From Polaribacter sp. NJDZ03 (GTDB lineage Bacteria > Bacteroidota > Bacteroidia > Flavobacteriales > Flavobacteriaceae): a stretch of DNA of 64,000 nt. Under the pieces are notes generated by a model. The model saw nothing but the letters and a program-made list of their open reading frames with translations. It had not been told where the DNA came from and did not search any database. The translations under genes were made by a program, and so were the position numbers. The stretch covers positions 127,501 to 191,500 of the forward strand of contig NZ_CP079195.1 of NCBI RefSeq assembly GCF_019263805.1, read 5' to 3'. Of the stretch, positions 17,242-25,781 are shown piece after piece. The first letter of the stretch is position 1. Each line of letters starts with the position of its first letter.

Positions 17242-17455
17242 AATTATCTAGATTTTAATAAACTTTTTTAAAATAAAATAATAGGTTACGGTACTATAAA
17301 GGTAGTTAAATTTGTAAAGAATAATAAGAAGTTTTTATCAACTTTTACAAGAAAAATATTTTAAAGATCGACTTTATTTATGGTTATTTTTTTTTGAAAA
17401 ATGAAATTAAATTGATGAAATGGATTTCGAATATTAATAGCTTTTCTTAATCTCA

Positions 17456-17485
17456 TTGTTTATATTTGTTATGATATTAAATTTG
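17456..17485 (+). promoter_or_regulatory. Bacteroidota-type promoter of the CoA-binding protein gene
   Basis: TTG at 17456-17458, a 19-bp spacer, and TAAATTTG at 17478-17485 match the -33/-7 consensus well. A second -7-like TATATTTG lies at 17461-17468. The start codon is 20 bp downstream. Confidence 0.65.
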
Positions 17486-17504
17486 TTTAACGTAAATTAA
17501 CGAA

Positions 17505-17867
17505 ATGAAAAATGTAACATTAGTTCTTGGCGCATCAACAAATCCTAATAAATATTCTAATATTGCTATAAAGAGACTCGTAGATAAAGAAATACCAGTT
17601 GCAGCTTTAGGAATAAGAAAAGGAACTGTTTTAGGAGTTGTAATTGATACCGAAAAGAAAGAGTATGAGAATATTGATACTATTACAATATACCTAAATC
17701 CAAAAAATCAAGAAGAATATTATAACTATATCATTGGTTTAAAACCGAGAAGGGTCATTTTTAATCCTGGAGCAGAAAATGAAGAGTTGGTTAAACTTTT
17801 AGAAGAGAATTCTATAGAAGTAGAAGTTGCTTGTACATTAGTAATGCTAAGTATAAATCAATATTAA
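17505..17867 (+). CDS. CoA-binding domain protein
   Basis: 120 residues forming a single Rossmann-like CoA-binding domain. It has the N-terminal loop VLGASTNPNKYSNIAIKRL and the later RVIFNPGAENEELVKLLEEN block typical of YccU-type proteins. Proteins of this family bind CoA or related nucleotides; the cellular role is not established. It has its own well-formed promoter and ends at a shared inverted repeat facing rnz. Confidence 0.85.
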   Translation: MKNVTLVLGASTNPNKYSNIAIKRLVDKEIPVAALGIRKGTVLGVVIDTEKKEYENIDTITIYLNPKNQEEYYNYIIGLKPRRVIFNPGAENEELVKLLEENSIEVEVACTLVMLSINQY

Positions 17868-17872
17868 AAAGT

Positions 17873-17951
17873 AAATTGAATTGGTAAAGTTAAACTTCCC
17901 TTTTCAAAATATTTTATTTTCTAATAAATTTAGAAAAACCAATTCAATTTA
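17873..17951. terminator. Long-range inverted repeat between convergent genes
   Basis: AAATTGAATTGGT (17873-17885) and ACCAATTCAATTT (17938-17950) are perfect 13-bp complements around a loop of about 52 nt that contains TTTTCTAATAAATTTAGAAAA, itself partly self-complementary. It lies between the CoA-binding gene (+) and rnz (-). Confidence 0.6.
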
Positions 17952-17959
17952 CTTATTAA

Positions 17960-18874
17960 TTAAACTTTAAATATTTTTCCTGGTTCTGCTAAATATGTAT
18001 TTTTAAATATTTGTTGTGCTTCTTCTTTAAACACATTAATATCTTTATATCTACCAGAATAATGCCCAATTATTAATTGTTTTGCGTTGGCTTGTTTTGC
18101 AATTTCTGCAGCTTGTTTTGTAGTTGCATGTTTTGTCTTTTTAGCCAAATCTTCTCTATCTGCTAAAAAAGTAGCTTCGTGGTATAATAGATCTACATCT
18201 TTTATAATAGGTACTATGTCTGGTTTGTAACAAGTATCGCTACAAAAGGCAAAACTTAAAGGTTTGTCTGGCTCAATTGTTAATTCTAAATTAGAAACAA
18301 CTTCTCCAGAAGGTAAAACTACATCTCTACCGGCTTTAATATTTAAATAATCGGCTTTATCTATTTCTGGATATCCGCTAATATTTAACATGTTTAATTT
18401 TCTTGGTTTTTCTTTTTCTGTAAATAAATAACCATTTGTATAAACTCTGTGGTTTAAAGGAATTGTACTTACAGAAACTTTATCATCTTCAAAAATAAGC
18501 TCACTTTCTTTTGAAGTTAATTCATGAAAAATCATTTTATATTTTGCATGAGATTGAGAAACTCTCAATTGTAATAAAGTAACTTCTTTAATACCTTTTG
18601 GTCCATAAATATGGAGTTCTTTCTCTCTGTTTAAAATACCGAAAGTAGCTAATAAACCAACCAAACCATAAAAATGATCACCATGTAAATGCGTAATAAA
18701 AATATGATTGATTTTAGCAAAACCAACTTTATATTTTCTCATTTGTCGCTGCGTGCCTTCTCCACAATCAATTAAAAAATGACTGTTATTTATTTCTAAA
18801 TATTGAGAAGTAGGAAAAGCGTTTTTTCTAGGAGTTGCAGAATGGCATCCTAATATTGTAAGGGCTATACTCAT
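17960..18874 (-). CDS. rnz: Ribonuclease Z
   Basis: 304 residues of the metallo-beta-lactamase fold. The zinc motif H62-L-H64-G-D66-H67 lies in FITHLHGDHFYGL, the later ligand His is in HRVYTNGYLF, and KTKHATTKQAAEIAKQ and LIIGHYSGRY complete the set. It matures tRNA 3' ends by endonucleolytic cleavage. The start ATG overlaps the stop of the upstream T9SS-domain gene by four bases (ATGA), so the two are translationally coupled. It is the last gene of the pyrR-pyrB operon. Confidence 0.95.
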   Translation of the reverse strand: MSIALTILGCHSATPRKNAFPTSQYLEINNSHFLIDCGEGTQRQMRKYKVGFAKINHIFITHLHGDHFYGLVGLLATFGILNREKELHIYGPKGIKEVTLLQLRVSQSHAKYKMIFHELTSKESELIFEDDKVSVSTIPLNHRVYTNGYLFTEKEKPRKLNMLNISGYPEIDKADYLNIKAGRDVVLPSGEVVSNLELTIEPDKPLSFAFCSDTCYKPDIVPIIKDVDLLYHEATFLADREDLAKKTKHATTKQAAEIAKQANAKQLIIGHYSGRYKDINVFKEEAQQIFKNTYLAEPGKIFKV

Positions 18875-19191
18875 CTAATGACAAATCGTTTAGATATGGT
18901 TTTTTTATTGTCTTGAATACTATATATGTACATACCTGTCGCTAAATTATCTTTATAAAAAGGAATGTTGTTTTTACCAGATTTAATTAAAAGACTTTTT
19001 CTAAAGACTGTTTTTCCTAACACATTTTTAACGGTAAAATAAATAGTTTTATTAGCGTCTGATGAAAAACTAATTTTGGTAGAATTAGTAAACGGATTTG
19101 GAGCAGCAGATAGATAATCAATAGAGTTTTCTTGCGAAAAACCAATTGAAATGCAACTTAAAAATAAAATTAAAAGTAGTTTTTTTACCAT
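18871..19191 (-). CDS. Minimal T9SS type A sorting-domain protein
   Basis: 106 residues. The signal peptide MVKKLLLILFLSCISIGFSQ is followed almost at once by a T9SS type A C-terminal domain: the AAPNPFTNSTKISFS strand, VKNVLGKTVF, the DNLATGMYIYSI motif and the terminal KTISKRFVIR. There is no cargo domain: the mature protein is about 86 residues, nearly all sorting domain. It would be exported through the Sec system and then recognised by the type IX machinery. Its start lies 11 bp from the STAS-like gene's stop, and its stop overlaps the rnz start. Confidence 0.85.
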   Translation of the reverse strand: MVKKLLLILFLSCISIGFSQENSIDYLSAAPNPFTNSTKISFSSDANKTIYFTVKNVLGKTVFRKSLLIKSGKNNIPFYKDNLATGMYIYSIQDNKKTISKRFVIR

Positions 19192-19202
19192 TTGCTTCTT
19201 GT

Positions 19203-19535
19203 TTAAAATCCTAATTCTCTTTCCATAGCTTCCATTTCTATAACATCTATTGCTTCTTGTACAGTAGGAGTAATGTTGAAATCTTCTGGAAAATCGTCTA
19301 TATTAATACTAGAATTTACTAGTACAAATGATGTGCCATTTTCCTTTTTTTGAGCTGCTATTCTCAAAAATAGTGAAAAATCTTTTATGGAAGCGTTAAT
19401 GTTGTCTGAAATTTGTATTATAATATGCTCTTTAGATCTTTTTTCTTCTTCAATTAAGAAAGAATTGTAGAATTCAGAGAGTGACTTTTCATCACTTGAA
19501 ATAAGTGTATATGTATCTTTTTTTAATATTTTCAT
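19203..19535 (-). CDS. STAS-like small protein
   Basis: About 110 residues, starting at MKILKKDTYTLISSDEK; an upstream in-frame Met would overlap the toxin gene. The alternating strand/helix pattern (HIIIQISDNINASIKDFSLFLRIA, then GTSFVLVNSSINIDDFPED, then PTVQEAIDVIEMEAMERELGF) resembles a STAS or anti-sigma antagonist fold, with the short linker between the second strand and helix where such proteins carry their regulatory Ser. In flavobacteria this gene is usually next to rnz and is often mislabelled as ribonuclease Z itself. Its function is unknown to me. Confidence 0.6.
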   Translation of the reverse strand: MKILKKDTYTLISSDEKSLSEFYNSFLIEEEKRSKEHIIIQISDNINASIKDFSLFLRIAAQKKENGTSFVLVNSSINIDDFPEDFNITPTVQEAIDVIEMEAMERELGF

Positions 19536-19539
19536 TATT

Positions 19540-19806
19540 TTAATTCGCTTTTGTACAAATAACATTTAAGATGTAAACTATTTCTTTTTCATAAGAATAG
19601 ATTAGTTTATAATCTCTAACAATTATTCTTCGGTATTCTGGTAAAATGTCATCTTTTTGAAATTGTTCAGCAAACTGAATTTCTTTTGAAGCTCTAATAA
19701 TATCTTTTCTTACTGATGGCGATTTAGTATACCTATATTCTAAGATTAAGAGTAAAGATTCTTGAGCTTTTCTTGTCCAAACAACTTTAGTAATCTTATT
19801 ATTCAT
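19540..19806 (-). CDS. RelE/ParE-family toxin-like protein
   Basis: About 88 residues starting at MNNKITKVVWTRKAQESLL; an upstream Met at 19821 is less likely. It has the ParE/RelE signature: KVVWTRKAQESLLLILEYRY, a helical SPSVRKDIIRASKEIQF, and the closing strands EYRRIIVRDYKLIYSYEKEIVYILNVI, with the basic residues in RRIIVRDYKLIY expected of the family. Its ATG overlaps the antitoxin gene by eight bases. It would either cleave mRNA at ribosomes (RelE) or poison gyrase (ParE); the sequence does not separate the two. Confidence 0.8.
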   Translation of the reverse strand: MNNKITKVVWTRKAQESLLLILEYRYTKSPSVRKDIIRASKEIQFAEQFQKDDILPEYRRIIVRDYKLIYSYEKEIVYILNVICTKAN

Positions 19807-20041
19807 TTTCAAGTTCCTCAACAGAAATATAATCTCCCTCTTTTACTTGGTTATTTGCTGTTTCAATATCCGTAATATAATTATTTTTGGTCATTGGTTT
19901 TCCGTCAGGATAAAATGCAACGATTTCATCTTGATAATAATTTTCAAAAACGCCGTTAACAATTTTTAATACTTTGTCATCTGCGTTTTCTAAAAAATAT
20001 TGAATTTTATTTTTTAATTCAGCTGTACTCATCTTTCCCAA
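19799..20041 (-). CDS. Antitoxin-like protein paired with the ParE/RelE toxin
   Basis: 80 residues, acidic C-terminus EEGDYISVEELENE-like (VKEGDYISVEELENE). The N-terminal part MSTAELKNKIQYFLENADDK is helical. The start may be MGKM (20041) or MSTAEL (20032). Position directly ahead of, and overlapping, the toxin gene is the main evidence for the antitoxin role, and the acidic C-terminal tail fits toxin wrapping. It follows pyrB by 11 bp. Confidence 0.7.
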   Translation of the reverse strand: MGKMSTAELKNKIQYFLENADDKVLKIVNGVFENYYQDEIVAFYPDGKPMTKNNYITDIETANNQVKEGDYISVEELENE

Positions 20042-20052
20042 ATATAAGAAAT

Positions 20053-20982
20053 TTATCGCTTAACTTGTTGTGCTAATAAATAAATAACTGCCATTCTTAC
20101 GGCAACTCCGTTTTCTACTTGGTTTAGAATAATAGATTGATTAGAGTCGGCAACCTCACTTGTAATTTCTACCCCACGATTTATAGGTCCTGGATGCATG
20201 ATTACAATTTTTTTGTCGAGACTATCTAAAATCTCTTGATTAATCCCAAAAAGTTGTGTGTATTCTCTGGTTGAAGGAAAGTACTTAAGATCCATTCTTT
20301 CATTTTGAACACGTAAAACATTGGCAACATCACACCATTCTAAAGCTTTTTTAAGATTGGTTTCTACTTCTACACCCAAACTAGAAATGTATTTAGGAAT
20401 AAGAGTTGTAGGACCACAAACCTTTACTTTAGCACCTTGTAATTGCAGTGCAAAAATATTAGATAATGCAACTCTAGAGTGTAAGATATCTCCTACAATA
20501 ACAATTTTTTTACCTTTTACACTACCCAATTTTTCTCTAATAGAATAAGAATCTAATAGAGCCTGAGTCGGGTGTTCATGCGTTCCATCTCCAGCATTAA
20601 TAATTTTAGCATCTACATGCTTAGATAGAAAAACTCCAGCTCCAACACTTGCATGTCGCATAACAACAATGTCAACTTTCATTGCCAATATATTGTTTAC
20701 GGTATCAATTAAAGTTTCTCCTTTTTTTACAGAAGATTGTCCTGCAGAAAAATTAATTACATCTGCAGAAAGTCTTTTTTCTGCCAATTCGAAACTTAAT
20801 TTTGTACGCGTACTGTTTTCAAAAAACAAGTTAGCAATGGTAATATCTCTAAGAGAAGGTACTTTTTTAATAGGTCTATTAATAACTTCTTTAAAATGAT
20901 CTGCAGTTCTAAAAATAAGATCAATATCAGTTTCTTTTAAATACTTTATTCCTAATAAATGTTCTACACTTAATTCTGACAT
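20053..20982 (-). CDS. pyrB: Aspartate carbamoyltransferase catalytic subunit
   Basis: 309 residues. It should condense carbamoyl phosphate and aspartate in pyrimidine synthesis. The carbamoyl-phosphate site is FFENSTRTKLSFELAEKRL, followed by the SSVKKGETLIDT lid, HPTQALLDSYSIRE, and the C-terminal IVIMHPGPINRGVEI aspartate-site block. No regulatory pyrI is present, as usual in Bacteroidota. It is two bases downstream of pyrR and begins the long operon to rnz. Confidence 0.96.
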   Translation of the reverse strand: MSELSVEHLLGIKYLKETDIDLIFRTADHFKEVINRPIKKVPSLRDITIANLFFENSTRTKLSFELAEKRLSADVINFSAGQSSVKKGETLIDTVNNILAMKVDIVVMRHASVGAGVFLSKHVDAKIINAGDGTHEHPTQALLDSYSIREKLGSVKGKKIVIVGDILHSRVALSNIFALQLQGAKVKVCGPTTLIPKYISSLGVEVETNLKKALEWCDVANVLRVQNERMDLKYFPSTREYTQLFGINQEILDSLDKKIVIMHPGPINRGVEITSEVADSNQSIILNQVENGVAVRMAVIYLLAQQVKR

Positions 20983-20984
20983 AA

Positions 20985-21524
20985 TTATTTTGATTCGATA
21001 TAAACGGCGTCTTTTTTATGTGTTTCTTTCCAGGTAACCAATACCTTTTCGTGGTTAATAGCATCTACTTGTCTACCTCTATAATTTGGCTGAATTGGTA
21101 AATGTCTACTAAAACGTCTGTCTATTAATACTAATAGCTCAGTATTCTCTGGTCTACCGTATGCTTGCATTGCAGTTAATGCAGCTCTAATACTTCTACC
21201 AGAAAACAAAACATCGTCAATAATTACTACATTTTTACCTTCAATTATAAAGTCCATTTTAGTTGCTGTAGCTGCTAAAGGCGCATCTCTTCTTCTAAAA
21301 TCGTCTCTGTAAAAGGTAATATCTAATAAGCCTAATTGTAAGTTTTTAACGTGGTAAGTTGTTTTTAATATATCGGCTAATCTGTTAGCCAAAAAACTAC
21401 CTCTAGGTTGTAAACCAATTAATACGGTATTAGAAAAATCGTTATGATTTTCGATTAACTGACAAGCCAATCGATGTAAAATTATTTCAATATCCTTTGA
21501 GTTAAGTAAGTTTTTTTTGCTCAT
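20985..21524 (-). CDS. pyrR: Bifunctional PyrR regulator / uracil phosphoribosyltransferase
   Basis: 179 residues of the type I phosphoribosyltransferase fold. The PRPP loop is VVIIDDVLFSGRSIRAAL, and GLQPRGSFLANRL and VDAINHEKVLVTW complete the PyrR pattern. In firmicutes PyrR attenuates pyr mRNA by binding an RNA hairpin; in Bacteroidota the regulatory role is less established. Here a 7-bp hairpin lies eight bases upstream of its own start codon. It is the first gene of the operon pyrR-pyrB-TA-STAS-T9SS-rnz. Confidence 0.92.
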   Translation of the reverse strand: MSKKNLLNSKDIEIILHRLACQLIENHNDFSNTVLIGLQPRGSFLANRLADILKTTYHVKNLQLGLLDITFYRDDFRRRDAPLAATATKMDFIIEGKNVVIIDDVLFSGRSIRAALTAMQAYGRPENTELLVLIDRRFSRHLPIQPNYRGRQVDAINHEKVLVTWKETHKKDAVYIESK

Positions 21525-21531
21525 AAGAAAG

Positions 21532-21551
21532 CTATCAATTTAGCTTGATAG
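21532..21551 (-). promoter_or_regulatory. Hairpin in the pyrR 5' leader
   Basis: CTATCAA-6 nt-TTGATAG on the minus strand sits immediately before the pyrR start codon, over the place where ribosomes load. It could be a PyrR-responsive translational switch or simply a local dyad; no T-run follows, so it is not a classical attenuator. Confidence 0.4.
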
Positions 21552-21717
21552 TTATTGAAAATCAAAATTACTGTAAATAAATGTATGTGCAAAATTTATA
21601 GCAACTAAAAACCAAATCACTTTAATGTTAACTAAATTGTTGAAAAAAAAATAACCTAAATTAAATGAGAGTTAAGAGTTATAGTACCTTTATTATCCTA
21701 ATTCAAAACTCATAGTT

Positions 21718-23088
21718 ATGTCCCTCTTAAAGTTTGAATCCATGCTTAAAACCAACGCTATTTATTTTTTTGATTTGGTTGAGTTTGAAGAAATAATTGT
21801 GCATTATTTAGATGCAGGTAAACATGCTTTGGCCAAAAAAGCGGTAAAATTGGGGTTGCAACAACACCCTGCTTCTGTAGATTTAAAATTACTACAAGTA
21901 GAAATTTATGTTTTTGAAGATGAGTTAGATAAAGCCTCCATAATCTTAAAAATAATTGAGCGATTAGAGCCTAATAATGATGAAGTTTTTATACAAAAAG
22001 CAACTATTAGCTCTAAACAAGGAAACCATAAAGAAGCCATAGAATTATTGAAAAAAGCATTGACTTTTACAGACGATAAAGTAGATGTTTGGTCTCTTTT
22101 AGGAATGGAATACTTGTATTTAGACGACTTTAATAATGCATGTTCTACGTTTATAAAGTGTGTAGAAGTAGATTTTGAAGATTATTCTGCGTTGTATAAC
22201 GTAGTGTATTGTTTTGACATGGAAGATAAACATGAGGAAGCAATTGCGTATTTAAACAATTATGTAGAAATAAATCCCTACTGTGAGGTTGCTTGGCATC
22301 AACTAGGAAGACAATATTTTATTTTAGAAATGTTTGATAAAGCATTAATGTCTTTTGAATATGCTGTTTTAATTGATGAATCTTTTATAGGTGGCTATTT
22401 AGAAAAAGCTAAAACCTTAGAGCAATTAGGGCGTTATAAAGAAGCTATCGATAATTATTTAATTACTTTAGAACTGGATGACGCAACTGCTTTTGTATGT
22501 CTTAGGGTAGGTGAGTGCTATGAAAAATTATTAAATTTAGATGAAGCTATTTCATTTTATAAAAAAGCGGTACATGAAGATCCTTTGTTAGATAAAGGTT
22601 GGGTGTCACTCGCTAATTTATCTTTCTTAGATGAAAACTATCAGAAAGCTGCTTATTATATTTCTAAGGCGTTAAAAATTGAAGAAGACAATTTTTTGTA
22701 TTGGAGAAGGTATGCTGAAATTAATTTAAGACTTAATTTCTATGAAGAAGCGGTCGTTGGTTATGTAAAATGTTTAAGTTTAAATGATACTGACTTAGAA
22801 GTTTTTATTGGGTTAGCAGATGTATTATCTTTTTTAGGCGAATTTAACGATGCTATAAGTACTCTAATTAAAGCACAGAAATTTTACAAAGATGTAGCGG
22901 AAATAGAATACCGATTAGCGGGCTTATTTTTTATTCTGAATAAAGAAAAATATGGGTTTGATCACTTAATTGCTGCTTTAAAGTTAGATTACGAGTATAG
23001 TATCGTTTTAAAAGAATTGTATCCAATTGTGTATGATAATGAAAAGGTACAAAAGCTTTTAATTGATTATAAAAAAGCAACGGAATAA
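21718..23088 (+). CDS. Tetratricopeptide repeat protein
   Basis: 456 residues built almost entirely of TPR-type helix pairs: about ten repeats with the usual small residues at fixed positions (for example KHALAKKAVKLGLQQHPASV, then NHKEAIELLKKALTFTDDKV, and GRYKEAIDNYLITLELDDAT). No signal peptide or membrane segment, so it is a cytoplasmic scaffold or chaperone-like protein. Its partner is unknown. It stands alone, divergent from pyrR. Confidence 0.85.
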   Translation: MSLLKFESMLKTNAIYFFDLVEFEEIIVHYLDAGKHALAKKAVKLGLQQHPASVDLKLLQVEIYVFEDELDKASIILKIIERLEPNNDEVFIQKATISSKQGNHKEAIELLKKALTFTDDKVDVWSLLGMEYLYLDDFNNACSTFIKCVEVDFEDYSALYNVVYCFDMEDKHEEAIAYLNNYVEINPYCEVAWHQLGRQYFILEMFDKALMSFEYAVLIDESFIGGYLEKAKTLEQLGRYKEAIDNYLITLELDDATAFVCLRVGECYEKLLNLDEAISFYKKAVHEDPLLDKGWVSLANLSFLDENYQKAAYYISKALKIEEDNFLYWRRYAEINLRLNFYEEAVVGYVKCLSLNDTDLEVFIGLADVLSFLGEFNDAISTLIKAQKFYKDVAEIEYRLAGLFFILNKEKYGFDHLIAALKLDYEYSIVLKELYPIVYDNEKVQKLLIDYKKATE

Positions 23089-23178
23089 CTTTAAAGGGAA
23101 AAATAATTTTAATGCAAAGTTGATGTTGTCAGTAATAGAAGCATCAACTTAAAAATATTTAAAACTATATTCTAGTTG

Positions 23179-24462
23179 TTAATTATAGTTTTGTTCATTT
23201 TTTTTATAAATATATTCCATTAAAAAACAAATACAAATAATACCAATTGCTATAAAAACATCAGATTTACTCACGGTATAATGTTGAATTAATAATGCAG
23301 TCATTGCTGTAAAGCATAAAATAGCACCCAAAAGTGGAATACTTTTTTTACCACCAGTTTCTTTTGATAATTTAAAACCGGTATAGTTTACTACAGCAAA
23401 TATTAATAGAAAACCAACACTACCTGCTGTAGAAATACTTTCTAGTTGTAAGGTGTTTACCAATATTAATGTGGCAACAGCCGTAATAAATAATCCAATT
23501 GGTTGGTTCCATAATTTACGTGTAAATTCTGTAGGTAGTTCATCATCTTCTGCAATTTCATAATTTACTTTACTACCACCATAAAGAGATGCATTTATGG
23601 CAGAAAAAGTAGAAATTAGTGCTGCAACAGTAATAACTGTAAAACCAACTTTGCCTAACATTGGTTTTGCAGCTTCTGCCAACACATAATCTTGTGCAGT
23701 TGCAATAACACTAAAATCTAATGAGCCAACAGTAATTGCTGCAATAGTTATATATAGTAAAATTACAAAGATAACCGACCAATAATAAGCTCGTGGAATA
23801 TTTACTTTTGGGTTTTCAATATCAGGTGCAGCATTGGCAATTAATTCAAAACCTTCGTAGGCTACAAAAATGACCATTCCAGCAGTAATAAGTTTAAAAG
23901 GAGATTCCCAATGTTCTGGAGATAATTGTTCTAAATGAGGGTTTCCAAACAACCCGTAGACACCAAAACCAACAAAAGATAATAAGATAACTAGCTTTAT
24001 AATAACGGCATACGCTTCTATTTTGCCAACAACAGAAACACTATAATAGTTAATAGCTGTTGCAATAATTATAATTGACGATGCATATATATGTGTGTCT
24101 AGAACATTATTACCAGTTAGTTGAAATAAGTTTGGGGCATAAGAACCAAAAGCTGAAGCATATAAGGCTAGCATAATAATATAACTTACCCAAAGTAAAT
24201 TATTAATTCCGCCACTAAAAACCCCCACTCCAAAACCTTCGTTTACAAATTTTACAGTTCCGCCATTATCAGGATATTTTAAAGATAATTTTACATAGCT
24301 ATAAGATGTTATTAAAGCAATAAAACCAGCAATTAAAAAAGAAATAGGTGTTCCTCCTTTTGCCAAAGCTACTGCTAAACCCAATACTGCAAAAATTCCG
24401 CCACCAACCATTCCTCCAATTCCAATTGAAATAGCTTCTTTTAAACTTAGTTTATTACTCAT
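23179..24462 (-). CDS. APC-family amino acid permease
   Basis: 427 residues with twelve predicted transmembrane segments. It has the APC hallmark glycine loop IGIGGMVGGGIFAVLGLAVALAKG in TM1 (substrate backbone site), then IAGFIALITSYSYVKLS (TM2) and FVAYEGFELIANAAPDIENP (TM6 region), which is typical of the eukaryote-like/YfnA branch. The C-terminus MEYIYKKNEQNYN is cytoplasmic. The substrate is an amino acid, not determinable here. It is a single-gene unit. Confidence 0.88.
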   Translation of the reverse strand: MSNKLSLKEAISIGIGGMVGGGIFAVLGLAVALAKGGTPISFLIAGFIALITSYSYVKLSLKYPDNGGTVKFVNEGFGVGVFSGGINNLLWVSYIIMLALYASAFGSYAPNLFQLTGNNVLDTHIYASSIIIIATAINYYSVSVVGKIEAYAVIIKLVILLSFVGFGVYGLFGNPHLEQLSPEHWESPFKLITAGMVIFVAYEGFELIANAAPDIENPKVNIPRAYYWSVIFVILLYITIAAITVGSLDFSVIATAQDYVLAEAAKPMLGKVGFTVITVAALISTFSAINASLYGGSKVNYEIAEDDELPTEFTRKLWNQPIGLFITAVATLILVNTLQLESISTAGSVGFLLIFAVVNYTGFKLSKETGGKKSIPLLGAILCFTAMTALLIQHYTVSKSDVFIAIGIICICFLMEYIYKKNEQNYN

Positions 24463-24645
24463 TTATATAGAAAATTTTTAAATGTAACAAGTGGTAAAGA
24501 TTCTTAGAAGGTTTAAGCTTTTGTAAATAGGCTAATAAGAGCTTTTAGTACTGGTAATTAACCTATTAGAAAAGATTTTAAACAAACCAAAAATTATTTT
24601 TTTGAATACTTAAAAGTAGGAATTTTAAAACTTCTTTAAGCTAAA

Positions 24646-24672
24646 AAAACCTCACATTTTGTGAGGTTTTTA
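24646..24672 (-). terminator. Terminator after the M28 peptidase gene
   Basis: The hairpin AAAAACCTCACA-TTT-TGTGAGGTTTTT lies about 25 bp past the peptidase stop and is followed by a T-run on the minus strand. Confidence 0.85.
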
Positions 24673-24696
24673 TTTTTTTTATTGAAAATAAACATA

Positions 24697-25728
24697 TTAT
24701 TTTCCAGCTTTATCAACAATTAATCTTGTTTCTCTATTGGCAATTTCCCATGCTGTATGAAAAACTAAACGAGTTCTTTTTGCTAATAACTCATATTCAA
24801 TTTTATCAGGTGTATCAGAAGGTTTATGATAATCTTCATGCGTACCATTAAAATAAAAGATAACAGGTATGTTGTGTTTTGCAAAGTTATAATGATCAGA
24901 TCTGTAATAAAAACGATTTGGGTCGTTCTCATCATTATAGGTATAATCTAAATTAATATTGGTATACTTTGTATTAACGCTTTCAGAAACTTGGTGAAGC
25001 TCTGTACTCAATTTATCTGCGCCAATTAAATAGATGTAGTTAGGGTCTGTTTTATGTGCGTCATCAATTCTACCAATCATATCAATATTTAAATCACATA
25101 CGGTGTTTTCTAAAGGAAAAATAGGGTTTTCTGTATAGTACTTAGAACCTAACAGACCTTTTTCTTCTCCGGTAACATGTAAAAATAATACAGATCTTTT
25201 AGGACCTTTACCTGCTTTTGCTGCTTCTTTAAAAGCTTCTGCTATCTCTAAAATAGCCATAGAACCAGAACCATCATCATCTGCACCGTTGTAAATTTCG
25301 CCATTTTTTACTCCTTCATGATCTAAATGTGCAGAAATAACTACAATTTCATCTGGTTTTTCAGTTCCTTTTATAAACGCTAAAACATTTTCTGAATCTT
25401 TTAAAGTAGTTCCTCTAGAGTTTTTGTTTAAAAATTCTGCAGGTACTTCTTGGTAATAGTTGTCTCCGCCTAATGGAGAAGCAATTCCTTGACTTACATA
25501 AAAATCTTTTAAATATTGAATTGCTTTTTTTTGTCCAGGTTCTCCTGTATTTCTTCCTTCAAATTCATCCGAAGCAAAAATATATAAATGCGTTTTTAGG
25601 TTTTCCGCAGTAATTGTTTCTGCAAATTTTGCTGCATAATCTGTGTTTTTATCTTCTTTGTAGGCATTTTGGCTAGAGCTACATGCCATTAAAAAGAATA
25701 GGCCAAATGTGTAAAGGATTTTTTTCAT
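24697..25728 (-). CDS. M28-family zinc metallopeptidase (lipoprotein)
   Basis: 343 residues with a lipoprotein signal peptide MKKILYTFGLFFLMAC. The dinuclear zinc centre is assembled from ISAHLDHEG (His and Asp), YNGADDDGSGSMAILE (bridging Asp), TGEEKGLLGS (catalytic Glu and ligand Glu), NIDMIGR (Asp) and GTHEDYHKPSDTPDKIE (last His). This is a typical M28 aminopeptidase-like arrangement. It is probably anchored in the outer membrane, where it would trim peptides for uptake. Confidence 0.92.
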   Translation of the reverse strand: MKKILYTFGLFFLMACSSSQNAYKEDKNTDYAAKFAETITAENLKTHLYIFASDEFEGRNTGEPGQKKAIQYLKDFYVSQGIASPLGGDNYYQEVPAEFLNKNSRGTTLKDSENVLAFIKGTEKPDEIVVISAHLDHEGVKNGEIYNGADDDGSGSMAILEIAEAFKEAAKAGKGPKRSVLFLHVTGEEKGLLGSKYYTENPIFPLENTVCDLNIDMIGRIDDAHKTDPNYIYLIGADKLSTELHQVSESVNTKYTNINLDYTYNDENDPNRFYYRSDHYNFAKHNIPVIFYFNGTHEDYHKPSDTPDKIEYELLAKRTRLVFHTAWEIANRETRLIVDKAGK

Positions 25729-25781
25729 GAATTAGATTGAATAATAATTATAGATTATGATAATAATAATGAACTTCAAAC

